Of a stretch of 64,000 nt of DNA, positions 47,866 through 57,212 are shown piece after piece. The notes under the pieces are model-generated. The model saw nothing but the letters and a program-made list of their open reading frames with translations, searched no databases and was not told where the DNA came from. Numbering within the stretch: the stretch's first letter is position 1; each line of letters starts with the position of its first letter. The stretch comes from Aureivirga marina (GTDB taxonomy: Bacteria > Bacteroidota > Bacteroidia > Flavobacteriales > Flavobacteriaceae). The stretch is from assembly GCF_015767265.1 (NCBI RefSeq), contig NZ_JADPIB010000001.1:434001-498000 (forward strand), in the 5' to 3' direction. A program made the position numbers and the translations under genes.

Positions 47866-49389
47866 ATGCCAGTACCTATAGTAAATTCTATTATTTCATG
47901 GATATTGAAAAAAAGAATTCACCAAATAGAACTTTTTTTAAAATATCCGAATGAGGTTCAGCAAGAACTACTTATGAAATTATTGAAGAAAGCAAAATCG
48001 ACAGAAATAGGAAAAATGTATGATTTTGATTCTATAAAATCTATAGAGGAATATAAAAAAAGAGTTCCGATACAACAATATGAAAGTATCGAACCTTTGA
48101 TAGAAAAAACGCGAAAAGGAGCTCAAAATGTATTTTGGCCTTCCAATATTACGTGGTTTGCAAAATCTAGCGGAACAACAAATGCAAAAAGTAAATTCAT
48201 TCCTGTAAGTAAAGAAGCAATTGAAGATTGCCATTTTAAAGCAGGAAAAGATATGTTGTGTTTATACATTAACAACAATCCAGAAGCGCAATTATTCACC
48301 GGAAAAAGTTTGCGTTTAGGAGGAAGTAGTGCAATTTATGAAGACAATAATTCTTATTTCGGAGACTTGTCTGCAATCATTATAGAAAACCTTCCTTTTT
48401 GGGCAGATTATAGTAGCGCACCAAAACAAGAAGTTGCTTTGATGAGTGAATGGGAATCAAAAATGGATGCCATTATTCAAGAAACAATGAATGAAAATAT
48501 CACAAGTTTGGCTGGAGTTCCTTCTTGGATGTTGGTTTTATTACAACGTGTAATGGAAACAACTGGAAAGAATTTTATTTCTGAAGTTTGGCCAAATTTG
48601 GAGGTTTATTTTCATGGTGGTGTAAATTTTCAACCTTATAAAAAGCAATATGAACAATTAATTCTGAATGAAAATTTTCAGTTTTATGAAACGTATAATG
48701 CTTCTGAAGGATTTTTTGGAATTCAAGATTTAAATAACAATGATGAAATGTTATTGATGTTGGATTATGGAATTTTCTATGAATTTATTCCAATGGAAAA
48801 ATTTGATGGTGAAAATTCAGATACAATTTCTTTGGATCAGGTGGAATTAAATAAAAATTATGCTTTAGTAATCTCGACAAATAGCGGACTTTGGCGTTAT
48901 TTGATTGGTGATACTGTAAAATTTACTTCTTTAAATCCATATCGAATTAAAATTACAGGAAGAACAAAACATTTTATCAATGTTTTTGGAGAAGAATTAA
49001 TTATTGAAAACACGGAAGAAGCTTTACAATATGCTTCGCAAAAAACAGAAACAGAAATTGTAGAATATACAGTTGCGCCGATTTTTATGTCTGAACAAAA
49101 TAAAGGTGGACATGAATGGATTATTGAATTTAAGAAGCAACCTTCAGATTTAGACGAATTTTCTTTGATTTTAGATACAAAATTAAAAACTTTGAACTCT
49201 GATTATGAAGCAAAGAGATATTTAAACATGACATTAGACGCTCCTAAAATTCATGTTGCAAAAGAAAAATTATTCTATCAATGGTTAAAAAATAAAGGAA
49301 AACTCGGCGGACAACATAAAGTTCCTAGGCTTTCCAATAGTAGAATGTTTTTAGAAGAATTATTACAAATCAACGGACATTCTTTTTAG
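47866..49389 (+). CDS. GH3-family acyl-adenylate-forming protein
   Basis: 507 residues from the ATG at 47866 (MPVPIVNSIISWILKKR); an upstream in-frame extension overlaps the divergent gene and is not needed. It resembles plant GH3 auxin-conjugating enzymes: ATP-binding ITWFAKSSGTTNAKSKFIPVS, central YFHGGVNFQPY and YNASEGFFGIQD, and GLWRYLIGDTVKFT...KITGRTKHFINVFGEELIIENTEEAL. The family adenylates a carboxylic acid and joins it to an amine. The bacterial substrates are not established. Confidence 0.85.
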   Translation: MPVPIVNSIISWILKKRIHQIELFLKYPNEVQQELLMKLLKKAKSTEIGKMYDFDSIKSIEEYKKRVPIQQYESIEPLIEKTRKGAQNVFWPSNITWFAKSSGTTNAKSKFIPVSKEAIEDCHFKAGKDMLCLYINNNPEAQLFTGKSLRLGGSSAIYEDNNSYFGDLSAIIIENLPFWADYSSAPKQEVALMSEWESKMDAIIQETMNENITSLAGVPSWMLVLLQRVMETTGKNFISEVWPNLEVYFHGGVNFQPYKKQYEQLILNENFQFYETYNASEGFFGIQDLNNNDEMLLMLDYGIFYEFIPMEKFDGENSDTISLDQVELNKNYALVISTNSGLWRYLIGDTVKFTSLNPYRIKITGRTKHFINVFGEELIIENTEEALQYASQKTETEIVEYTVAPIFMSEQNKGGHEWIIEFKKQPSDLDEFSLILDTKLKTLNSDYEAKRYLNMTLDAPKIHVAKEKLFYQWLKNKGKLGGQHKVPRLSNSRMFLEELLQINGHSF

Positions 49390-49414
49390 ACGAAATCTTA
49401 TTTTTATTTTTCAT

Positions 49415-49458
49415 AAAGCTTATTTACAGATTGTTTTGATTTGTAAGTGAGCTTTTTT
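49415..49458 (+). terminator. Terminator after the GH3 gene
   Basis: Stem AAAGCTTATTTACA/TGTAAGTGAGCTTT with two wobble pairs, 13-base loop and a T-run; 25 bases past the stop. Confidence 0.75.
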
Positions 49459-49498
49459 CATTTTAAAAATATATATTTAGCGAAAAATTAAAATTGAA

Positions 49499-50218
49499 AT
49501 GAAAAAACTCTACTTGTTTTTAATGATTTCTATTGTTTTTAGCTCTTGTCAGAATAAAGAGCAAAAATTAATGGAAAGTTTTCTTGAAGACGAAACCGAA
49601 TATTCTTTTAAGAAAATCAATAAAGGTTTGTTTAAAATTATTAAATCTCAAAAAGAGAAATCCTTAACGCTAAAAGAATGGATGTACTCGTATAGAGAGG
49701 AAGTCGAAACAAAGCTCGATAAAAATTTAACATTGGAAGAGGTTTTAGAGTTAAAAACTTATTTTTTGAATAAAATAGATAAGGAAGGCTGGAAAGGTTT
49801 TTTTAATGAAAACCCAAATTTTTCTTTTTTAAAATCAAATATTTCTGAAAATTCTAAAAGATTACTTTTAAAAGATAAATTATTATCCTTACCTCAATAT
49901 GAATTTGATTATGATTTCAATTTTTGTGGTCTTACTACTTATGAATCTGCATTGGTAAAAAAAAGCTCCGATAAGAATTTATCTAACAAATTTATAGCTC
50001 GGAATGCAAACATTTGTTGGGAAAAAAACTGTACTCCAAAATTGAAACATTTTGATAGAAAATGGATTGAAACTCCTCTAACTAGGACAAATTCTTTCTA
50101 TAAAGTTAATTTGAAAAATATATCGAAAGGAACTTATACTTTTTCAGGAAAGCTGTTTCTCTATACGATGGATGGTAAAATAGAATTTCCTTTTGAAGAA
50201 CAAATTCAAATTAAATAA
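49499..50218 (+). CDS. Lipoprotein A of a tandemly duplicated pair (unknown family)
   Basis: 239 residues. Lipoprotein signal MKKLYLFLMISIVFSSCQ with the lipid-modified Cys at 17, followed by NKEQKLMESFLEDE. Residues about 25-135 are helical and charged; a central FCGL motif is shared with the paralogue at 51029. The C-terminal 45 residues are a predicted beta hairpin ending NLKNISKGTYTFSGKLFLYT then MDGKIEFPFEEQIQIK. I do not recognise the family; the tail recalls the PF-containing strand pattern of GldM domains (from memory). First gene of a four-gene run with 2-4 base gaps. Confidence 0.85.
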   Translation: MKKLYLFLMISIVFSSCQNKEQKLMESFLEDETEYSFKKINKGLFKIIKSQKEKSLTLKEWMYSYREEVETKLDKNLTLEEVLELKTYFLNKIDKEGWKGFFNENPNFSFLKSNISENSKRLLLKDKLLSLPQYEFDYDFNFCGLTTYESALVKKSSDKNLSNKFIARNANICWEKNCTPKLKHFDRKWIETPLTRTNSFYKVNLKNISKGTYTFSGKLFLYTMDGKIEFPFEEQIQIK

Positions 50219-50222
50219 TGCT

Positions 50223-51026
50223 ATGAAAACAAAATGTTTAAAATTCTTTGTTATAATTATTTTTCTAATGCTATGTTCTTGTAATCGAAATTTAGAAGAA
50301 AGAAAAGAAATCATCAGCTTTTTTTCTGGAAAAATAAAAGAGAGAAAAATTGAAGCTTTAAGAGAAATTAATCATTTAGCAATAAGGGCGAATGAACAAC
50401 CTAATGAATTTAAAGCATTGTATGAAAATGAAAATAGGATTTACAAAAAATATATTGAGTCTTTAGATTCTGAAAATATTGATGAAAAAGAAAAAAGGCG
50501 AATTTTTGATTTGTATACGAGTTTTTTTGAGGAAACAAAGCTTCCTAGAAAACGAAACTTCAATTCTTTAGATGAGCTAGCTGAATTAGATGATCAAGTT
50601 ATTATTTTGAAGCTTAAATTAGATGTTTTCAATGCTTTTTTAGAAAACCGTATTTTTAGAACTTATTCTCTTAAAAAAATAGAAGAATTAGTGAATGAAA
50701 ATCAAAGAATTTTGTTGCATTCTTATAAATTACCAGATAGCACGTATGTGGTTTTAGTAGAGAATGATGATTTGTCTTTATTAAAAAGAAATCACCTGTC
50801 TTATATAGAAGATAATGTACATTTAGTACTTGAAAACCTAGAGAACAGTTCAGGTGAAAATATTTTGGAAAAGATGAAAATTGAAATTTCTGATTTAAGA
50901 GGAAGTTACAATATTCCTTCTAACCTTCCTGATGATTTAGAGTTTTGTTATGATTGTATGACATGTCAGTATGAAGATGATTTTTCAAAAGATAAAATTC
51001 ATTTAGTTATTGAACAAAATAATTAG
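50223..51026 (+). CDS. Lipoprotein B of a tandemly duplicated pair (unknown family)
   Basis: 267 residues from the ATG at 50223 (an in-frame extension into gene A is discarded because it hides the signal peptide). Lipobox LMLCSC with Cys at about 20. Residues 30-100 are a long charged helix pair (FFSGKIKERKIEAL... ANEQPNEFKALYENE), followed by FFEETKLPRK and LKLKLDVFNAF, both shared with the paralogue at 51734. The C-terminus contains FCYDCMTCQYEDDF, a three-cysteine cluster absent from the paralogue. Function unknown; 4 bases after A and 2 before A'. Confidence 0.85.
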   Translation: MKTKCLKFFVIIIFLMLCSCNRNLEERKEIISFFSGKIKERKIEALREINHLAIRANEQPNEFKALYENENRIYKKYIESLDSENIDEKEKRRIFDLYTSFFEETKLPRKRNFNSLDELAELDDQVIILKLKLDVFNAFLENRIFRTYSLKKIEELVNENQRILLHSYKLPDSTYVVLVENDDLSLLKRNHLSYIEDNVHLVLENLENSSGENILEKMKIEISDLRGSYNIPSNLPDDLEFCYDCMTCQYEDDFSKDKIHLVIEQNN

Positions 51027-51028
51027 TT

Positions 51029-51730
51029 ATGAAGATATTTTTAAAACTATTGTTACTTTCGGTTATTTTGGTTTCTTGTCAGAATAAAGAGGAAAAATTA
51101 ATTAAACAATTTTTGGAGGAAGAAATCAAAAATTCAAATTATGATTTAAATAAGTTTTTATTAAAATCGATTGATTATAAAAATGAAGAAAAACTAAAAA
51201 ACTTAACTGATTTTAAAGAAAAAATAAATTCTGTATTTTCCAATAATTCAGAGTTAGATTTATATTCTCAAAAAGAATATTTTATTAATTTAATTAAAAA
51301 TCAATCTTCAAAGAATTTTAAAAATGAACAAAACTTTGATTTTTTAGATAAAGAACTATCTGAAAATTTTAAAAAGCATTTATTAAAAATTCGATTATTA
51401 GCACTTTACAAAAAAAATAATTTTAGACTATTTACATTTTGTGGATTAAGAATAGAGAATCTAAAATATTCAAAATATAAAATTGATGAAAAAGATTTTC
51501 TTGGAATTGAAATGAAATATTCCAACATATTAGATCATGACATGTCTTTTTATTTTTTAAATAGCAAAAAAGATTCTATAAAAGCAACTATAGAAAAATT
51601 TAGTTCTTTCTCAAAAATCTATTTAAATAATCTAGAAAAAGGAAATTATAAGGCATCTGGGAAAATTACTTTTTATACGTTTAAAGATAAATTTGAAATC
51701 CCTTTTCAAGAACAATTCACAATTGATTAA
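51029..51730 (+). CDS. Lipoprotein A' (paralogue of the 49499 gene)
   Basis: 233 residues. Signal MKIFLKLLLLSVILVSCQ, then NKEEKLIKQFLEEE, nearly the same as gene A. Shared along the chain: FCGL (about residue 138) and the C-terminal NLEKGNYKASGKITFYTFKD...IPFQEQFTID. The middle has diverged strongly, so the duplication is not recent. Very Lys/Asn-rich, in line with the low GC of this stretch. Function unknown. Confidence 0.85.
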   Translation: MKIFLKLLLLSVILVSCQNKEEKLIKQFLEEEIKNSNYDLNKFLLKSIDYKNEEKLKNLTDFKEKINSVFSNNSELDLYSQKEYFINLIKNQSSKNFKNEQNFDFLDKELSENFKKHLLKIRLLALYKKNNFRLFTFCGLRIENLKYSKYKIDEKDFLGIEMKYSNILDHDMSFYFLNSKKDSIKATIEKFSSFSKIYLNNLEKGNYKASGKITFYTFKDKFEIPFQEQFTID

Positions 51731-51733
51731 TCT

Positions 51734-52516
51734 ATGAAACAAAAATTATTTAAACTATTTATTTTTCTCTTTTCAATCTTATATTTTTCTTGTAAAAACA
51801 ATGATATTCAAAATGAAGAACTTGTCACTTTTTTCTCTGAACAATATGAATTAAGAAAGGATGAAACTTACAATTCATTGGAACAATTAAAAGTAAAATC
51901 AAAAGAACAACCTAATCAATATTCTGTTGAAAAAGAAGAAGGTTTAAAGAAAAAATATATTGAAAAATTAGATATACAAGATCCTCTTTTGGAAGATAAA
52001 GAAAGAGCTTTTCGATTATATACAGATTTTTTTGAAGAAACTAAATTCCCAAGAAAAACAATTTTTAAAAACTTAGAAGATTTTGAAAATCTAGATAAAA
52101 GATTGGTCATTTTAAAATTAAAATTAGATGTAATGACAGCTTTTTATCAATATTTAGATTCGATTCATTATCATAAATATTATTCCTCTTTTAGAAATAT
52201 TGAAAAAATTGTGGCTAGTAATCCAAAAATCGAATCTAAATTAATCAAAGATGAGAATGAAAACCATATGTTACTTTTAGGAAATGACAAAATATTTTTA
52301 GAATCTTTTACACGTTTTGTTTCCATTGATAAAATCGAAAACCAAAAAGAAGAAATTAAAAATCCAAAGGTTCAAATTTCAAATGTAATTGGACATGGAT
52401 TTATCCCTTTAGATTCTCTTCCAAAAGGAAAACATCAATTAAAAGGAAAAGTGACTATTAAATCCGAATCTACTCAATTTGATTATGAATTAGATACAAT
52501 TTTAGAGGTAAAATAA
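51734..52516 (+). CDS. Lipoprotein B' (paralogue of the 50223 gene)
   Basis: 260 residues. Lipobox ILYFSC (Cys at 20). It shares FFSEQYELRKDE, KEQPNQYS, LYTDFFEETKFPRK and LVILKLKLDVMTAF with gene B. Unlike B it ends with a complete beta motif, IPLDSLPKGKHQLKGKVTI followed by YELDTILEVK, which looks like the tails of A and A'. The helical EQPxxY segment followed by a KGxHxxxGK beta unit is what makes me think of GldM. Function unknown. Last gene of the run. Confidence 0.85.
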   Translation: MKQKLFKLFIFLFSILYFSCKNNDIQNEELVTFFSEQYELRKDETYNSLEQLKVKSKEQPNQYSVEKEEGLKKKYIEKLDIQDPLLEDKERAFRLYTDFFEETKFPRKTIFKNLEDFENLDKRLVILKLKLDVMTAFYQYLDSIHYHKYYSSFRNIEKIVASNPKIESKLIKDENENHMLLLGNDKIFLESFTRFVSIDKIENQKEEIKNPKVQISNVIGHGFIPLDSLPKGKHQLKGKVTIKSESTQFDYELDTILEVK

Positions 52517-52635
52517 TTCAAAATCTTTAATTTTTAAAAGAATTCAACTACAATTAAACTAATAAAATTGATTCCTCTTTCCATATCTTACTGAATATTG
52601 TAAATTGCAGCTTCTTTTTATTTAGAATTAAAAAC

Positions 52636-55600
52636 ATGGACAACATACAACCTTACAAACCAAAGAACCAAGTACGTATTGTTACTGCTGCATCTCTATT
52701 TGATGGACACGATGCTGCGATTAACATCATGCGACGCATCATTCAATCAACTGGAGTTGAAGTAATACATTTAGGACACGATAGAAGTGTTGAAGAAGTA
52801 GTAAATACAGCAATTCAAGAAGATGCAAATGCCATTGCGATGACTTCTTATCAAGGAGGACACAATGAGTATTTCAAATACATGTATGATTTACTAAATG
52901 AAAAAGGTGCTGGTCACATCAAAATTTTTGGTGGTGGTGGTGGAGTAATCTTACCAGAAGAAATCAAAGAATTGATGGATTATGGAATCTGTAGAATTTA
53001 TTCTCCAGACGACGGTCGTCAAATGGGACTTCAAGGTATGATTAACGATATGATTGAAAAATGTGATTTTGCTACAGGAGAAAATATCCAAGCAACTTTC
53101 GAAGGAATTCAATCAAAAGATCCAAAAATTTTAGCAGAAACTATTTCAGCAGCAGAAAATTTCCCAGAAAAATACGAGGAATTCTTAAATGAAGTTCGCA
53201 AACAAGGAGAAGAATCTAAGATTCCCGTTCTTGGAATTACAGGAACTGGAGGAGCTGGAAAATCTTCTTTAGTAGATGAATTAGTTCGTCGTTATTTAAA
53301 TGATTTCGAAAATCAAGATATCGCAATTATCTCTGTGGATCCATCGAAAAGAAAAACTGGTGGAGCTTTATTAGGAGATAGAATTCGTATGAACGCAATT
53401 AAAAACAATCGAGTTTATATGCGTTCTTTAGCAACTCGTCAGTCAAACTTAGCTTTATCTAAACACGTAAATGATGCTTTAGATATTTTAAAAGTGGCTA
53501 ATTTTGATTTAATCATTTTAGAAACTTCTGGAATTGGACAATCAGATACAGAAATTTTAGATCACTCAGATGTTTCTCTTTATGTGATGACTCCTGAATA
53601 TGGAGCTGCAACACAGTTAGAGAAAATTGATATGATTGATTTTGCTGATGTAATTGCTTTAAACAAATTTGATAAAAGAGGAGCTTTAGATGCAATTCGT
53701 GATGTAAAAAAACAATACATGCGTAATCACAATCTTTGGGATATCCCGATGGATCAAATGCCTGTTTATGGAACAATCGCTTCGCAGTTCAATGATCCTG
53801 GAGCAAATACTTTATACAGAGTTTTAATCGATAAATTAAACGAAAAGACAAATGCAAATTTTGAAAGTTCTTTCGAAATTACGGATGCAATGTCTGAGAA
53901 ACAATTTATCATTCCACCAAGCAGAACACGTTATTTATCTGAAATTACAGAAAACAACAAAGCTTATAACAAATGGTCTGTAGAACAAAAAGAAGTAGGA
54001 CAAAAACTTTATGGAATCTACAAGACAATTGAAACAGTTGCTGGAACTAAAATTGAATTGACAAAATTTGGAGTTAATGAAGAAGAAATTTTAGAAAATG
54101 CAACAGAAGATAACAAGCAATTCTTAGAATTATTATTAAAAGAATTCGCTAGAATCAAAATGGATTTAAATCCGCACAACTGGGAATTAATCCAAAACTG
54201 GGAAGCAACTGTAAAACGTTATAAAGACCCTATTTATACTTTTAAAGTAAGAGATAAGGAAATTAACATTAAAACACATACAGAATCACTTTCTCACACA
54301 CAAATTCCAAAAGTAGCCTTACCAAAATACGAATCTTGGGGAGATGTACTTTATTGGAGATTACAAGAAAACGTTCCTGGAGAATTCCCTTATACTTCTG
54401 GTTTATTCCCATTTAAAAGAACTGGAGAAGATCCAACAAGAATGTTTGCAGGAGAAGGTGGACCAGAGCGTACAAACAAACGTTTCCACTATGTAAGTTT
54501 AGGAATGCCAGCAAAACGTCTTTCTACTGCTTTTGATAGTGTAACTTTATATGGAAATGATCCAGATTTAAGACCAGATATTTACGGAAAAATCGGAAAT
54601 GCAGGAGTTTCTATTTGTTGTTTAGATGATGCTAAAAAATTATTTTCAGGATTCAATTTAGCACACCCGATGACTTCTGTAAGTTTAACAATTAACGGAC
54701 CTGCTCCGATGTTGTTAGGATTCTTCTTAAATACAGCAATTGACCAACAATGTGAGCTTTACATTAAGGAAAATGGTTTAGAAAAAGAAGTTTCTAAGAA
54801 AATCGAAAAAATCTTCAAAGAAAGTGGAACAAAACGTCCAGAATACCAAGGAGATTTACCAGAAGGAAACGATGGTTTAGGATTATTCTTATTAGGAGTA
54901 ACAGGAGATCAAGTTTTACCAAAAGATGTTTACGAAGAAATCAGATTACGTACTTTAACACAAGTTCGTGGAACAGTTCAGGCAGATATTTTAAAAGAAG
55001 ATCAAGCACAAAACACTTGTATTTTCTCAACAGAATTTGCTTTACGTATGATGGGAGACGTTCAGGATTATTTTATCCAAAAGAATGTGCGTAACTTCTA
55101 CTCTGTTTCGATTTCTGGTTATCACATCGCAGAAGCAGGAGCAAATCCAATTACGCAGTTAGCATTAACTTTAGCAAACGGATTTACTTATGTTGAGTAT
55201 TATTTATCAAGAGGAATGGATATCAATAAATTTGGTCCAAACCTTTCTTTCTTCTTCTCAAACGGAATTGACCCAGAATATGCAGTAATCGGTAGAGTTG
55301 CTCGTAAGATTTGGTCAAAAGCGATGAAGATGAAATATAAAGCGAATTCAAGAGCGCAAATGTTGAAATATCACATTCAAACTTCTGGTCGTTCGCTTCA
55401 CGCACAAGAAATTGATTTCAACGATATCCGTACAACACTTCAAGCACTTTATGCAATTTATGATAACTGTAATTCTTTACATACAAATGCGTATGACGAA
55501 GCAATTACAACTCCAACAGAAGAGTCCGTTCGTAGAGCAATGGCAATTCAGTTGATTATCAACAAAGAATTAGGTTTAGCGAAAAACGAAAACCCAATTC

Positions 55601-56067
55601 AAGGAGCATTTATCATTGAAGAATTAACGGATTTAGTAGAAGAAGCTGTGTATGCTGAATTCGATAGAATTACAGAGCGTGGTGGAGTTCTTGGTGCAAT
55701 GGAAACAATGTATCAGAGAGGAAAAATCCAAGAAGAAAGTTTATACTATGAAACTTTAAAACACAATGGAGATTTCCCAATTATTGGTGTGAATACTTTC
55801 TTAAGTAAAAATGGTTCGCCAACTGTTACACCTGCTGAGGTAATTCGTGCAACGGAAGAAGAAAAACAATATCAAATTTCGATGTTAGAGAATCTTCACA
55901 AGTTAAATGAAGAAAATGTAAAAGTAGAATTAGAGAAAATCAAAGAAGCTGCTATTAACAATGAAAACTTATTCGAGATGTTAATGGAAGCAACAAAACG
56001 TTGTTCTTTAGGTCAAATTACAGATACTTTATTTAAAGTTGGAGGACAATATCGTAGAAATATGTAA
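52636..56067 (+). CDS. icmF: Fused B12-dependent acyl-CoA mutase (IcmF)
   Basis: 1143 residues in three parts. First, a cobalamin-binding domain (about 10-145, with [15 protein letters not shown] supplying the lower His ligand and FGGGGGVI). Second, a MeaB/ArgK-type G-protein chaperone (about 195-440, P-loop [28 protein letters not shown]). Third, the mutase barrel (about 580-1120, [36 protein letters not shown]). This order is that of isobutyryl-CoA mutase fused, which interconverts isobutyryl- and butyryl-CoA; relatives act on other branched acyl-CoAs. Monocistronic; no cobalamin riboswitch is visible in the 119-base leader. Confidence 0.94.
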   Translation: MDNIQPYKPKNQVRIVTAASLFDGHDAAINIMRRIIQSTGVEVIHLGHDRSVEEVVNTAIQEDANAIAMTSYQGGHNEYFKYMYDLLNEKGAGHIKIFGGGGGVILPEEIKELMDYGICRIYSPDDGRQMGLQGMINDMIEKCDFATGENIQATFEGIQSKDPKILAETISAAENFPEKYEEFLNEVRKQGEESKIPVLGITGTGGAGKSSLVDELVRRYLNDFENQDIAIISVDPSKRKTGGALLGDRIRMNAIKNNRVYMRSLATRQSNLALSKHVNDALDILKVANFDLIILETSGIGQSDTEILDHSDVSLYVMTPEYGAATQLEKIDMIDFADVIALNKFDKRGALDAIRDVKKQYMRNHNLWDIPMDQMPVYGTIASQFNDPGANTLYRVLIDKLNEKTNANFESSFEITDAMSEKQFIIPPSRTRYLSEITENNKAYNKWSVEQKEVGQKLYGIYKTIETVAGTKIELTKFGVNEEEILENATEDNKQFLELLLKEFARIKMDLNPHNWELIQNWEATVKRYKDPIYTFKVRDKEINIKTHTESLSHTQIPKVALPKYESWGDVLYWRLQENVPGEFPYTSGLFPFKRTGEDPTRMFAGEGGPERTNKRFHYVSLGMPAKRLSTAFDSVTLYGNDPDLRPDIYGKIGNAGVSICCLDDAKKLFSGFNLAHPMTSVSLTINGPAPMLLGFFLNTAIDQQCELYIKENGLEKEVSKKIEKIFKESGTKRPEYQGDLPEGNDGLGLFLLGVTGDQVLPKDVYEEIRLRTLTQVRGTVQADILKEDQAQNTCIFSTEFALRMMGDVQDYFIQKNVRNFYSVSISGYHIAEAGANPITQLALTLANGFTYVEYYLSRGMDINKFGPNLSFFFSNGIDPEYAVIGRVARKIWSKAMKMKYKANSRAQMLKYHIQTSGRSLHAQEIDFNDIRTTLQALYAIYDNCNSLHTNAYDEAITTPTEESVRRAMAIQLIINKELGLAKNENPIQGAFIIEELTDLVEEAVYAEFDRITERGGVLGAMETMYQRGKIQEESLYYETLKHNGDFPIIGVNTFLSKNGSPTVTPAEVIRATEEEKQYQISMLENLHKLNEENVKVELEKIKEAAINNENLFEMLMEATKRCSLGQITDTLFKVGGQYRRNM

Positions 56068-56090
56068 TTATTATCTTTTTATAAAAAACA

Positions 56091-56122
56091 AAAAAGCGTA
56101 AGATGAATTTCTTACGCTTTTT
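56091..56122. terminator. Bidirectional terminator after icmF
   Basis: 13-bp stem AAAAAGCGTAAGA/TCTTACGCTTTTT with a 6-base loop and T-run, between icmF and the convergent hydroxylase gene. Confidence 0.9.
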
Positions 56123-56149
56123 TTATCACTAATTTTTATAATAAAAACC

Positions 56150-57055
56150 TTAATCCTTTCTTGTCAAAGGATATAACTCTTGCTTGATAAAATTATCTGG
56201 AAATTTCTCATCATTTTCAAATCCAATTTCAATATCTTTTCCAGAATGTGGCAAATGAAATGTTTTAAAAATCACATCCCAAATACTTAAACTAATTCCA
56301 AAATTAATTCCATCTTGTTTTTCTTTAGGTAATTCTTTTGCATGATGCCAAATATGAACTTCTGCACTATTTAAAATATATTTCAATGGACCAAGTGGTA
56401 ATCGGAAATTTGCATGATTTAAATGTCCGATAATTATCGTAATAAAATGAACAATAATTACATCTTTTGCATCAAATCCACCGATGATTGCAAGTGGAAT
56501 ATAAAGTAATGATTTATATACAAATGTTTCTGCCCAATGATAGCGTAAATGCGCAGCAAATCCCATCTCTTTTACAGAATGATGTACTTTATGGAAATTC
56601 CATAAAAACGGAACTTTATGCAATAAAACATGCGTACACCATTGTACAAAATCAGTCACTAAAAAGAAAATTAATAATCCTATAGCTTTTGGTAAATTAT
56701 CAACATCAAAAAGTTGAAAAGAATTAACACTTAAACCTATGACATTTAAAATATTTTTGAAAAAATGCTCAATTGTATTTGAAAGGGCAACAAAAATAAT
56801 TAGGTTAAAGAGAAAGAAATTAAAAAACATATAAAAAGTATCTAACCAAAAATCTTTTCGGAAGATTCCTTGTTTTTTACGCCATGGAAATACAATTTCT
56901 AAAAGCCAAACTGCAATAGAAATTATAATTAAAGCATAAAAATAGTTTTGAATTGAGGGAGATGAAATTTCGTGAACTAAATAATTAAAATAGTTCCCAA
57001 ATGAATTTTTAAAAACGGAAAAGTAGGATTCTAGGGTATATTCCATAATCGTCAT
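56150..57055 (-). CDS. Sterol desaturase / fatty acid hydroxylase family protein
   Basis: About 301 residues from the ATG at 57055 (57046 is an alternative). An apparent upstream start at 57103 is rejected because that stretch forms the terminator hairpin of the preceding gene. Four or more membrane helices carry the di-iron histidine motifs: HVLLH, HKVHH, HFITIIIGHLNHANF and HIWHH. The family hydroxylates or desaturates lipids in the membrane. The particular lipid substrate is unknown. Confidence 0.88.
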   Translation of the reverse strand: MTIMEYTLESYFSVFKNSFGNYFNYLVHEISSPSIQNYFYALIIISIAVWLLEIVFPWRKKQGIFRKDFWLDTFYMFFNFFLFNLIIFVALSNTIEHFFKNILNVIGLSVNSFQLFDVDNLPKAIGLLIFFLVTDFVQWCTHVLLHKVPFLWNFHKVHHSVKEMGFAAHLRYHWAETFVYKSLLYIPLAIIGGFDAKDVIIVHFITIIIGHLNHANFRLPLGPLKYILNSAEVHIWHHAKELPKEKQDGINFGISLSIWDVIFKTFHLPHSGKDIEIGFENDEKFPDNFIKQELYPLTRKD

Positions 57056-57065
57056 ATATAAAAAA

Positions 57066-57097
57066 AGTAGAGATGCATTTTGAAACACATCTCTACT
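57066..57097 (-). terminator. Terminator of the arsenosugar operon, after arsM
   Basis: Perfect 10-bp stem (57066-57075 with 57088-57097), 12-base loop and a run of six T on the minus strand, 115 bases past the arsM stop. Confidence 0.75.
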
Positions 57098-57212
57098 CAA
57101 CATTAACTGTTATCTATCATGTTTCATTATATCTACAAAATCTGATAATTATTGTGTATTTACTGTAGATTTTTTAATAACATGTTAGATTAGTCGGAAA
57201 AGGAAAACATTC

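Noticed and set aside
52517-52635. Cobalamin riboswitch upstream of icmF
   Set aside because: Only 119 AT-rich bases with no B12-box-like sequence or stable fold.
57056-57103. N-terminal extension of the fatty acid hydroxylase gene from an ATG at 57103
   Set aside because: The extension is translated from the terminator hairpin and T-run of the arsM transcript; downstream ATGs at 57055 or 57046 are more credible.
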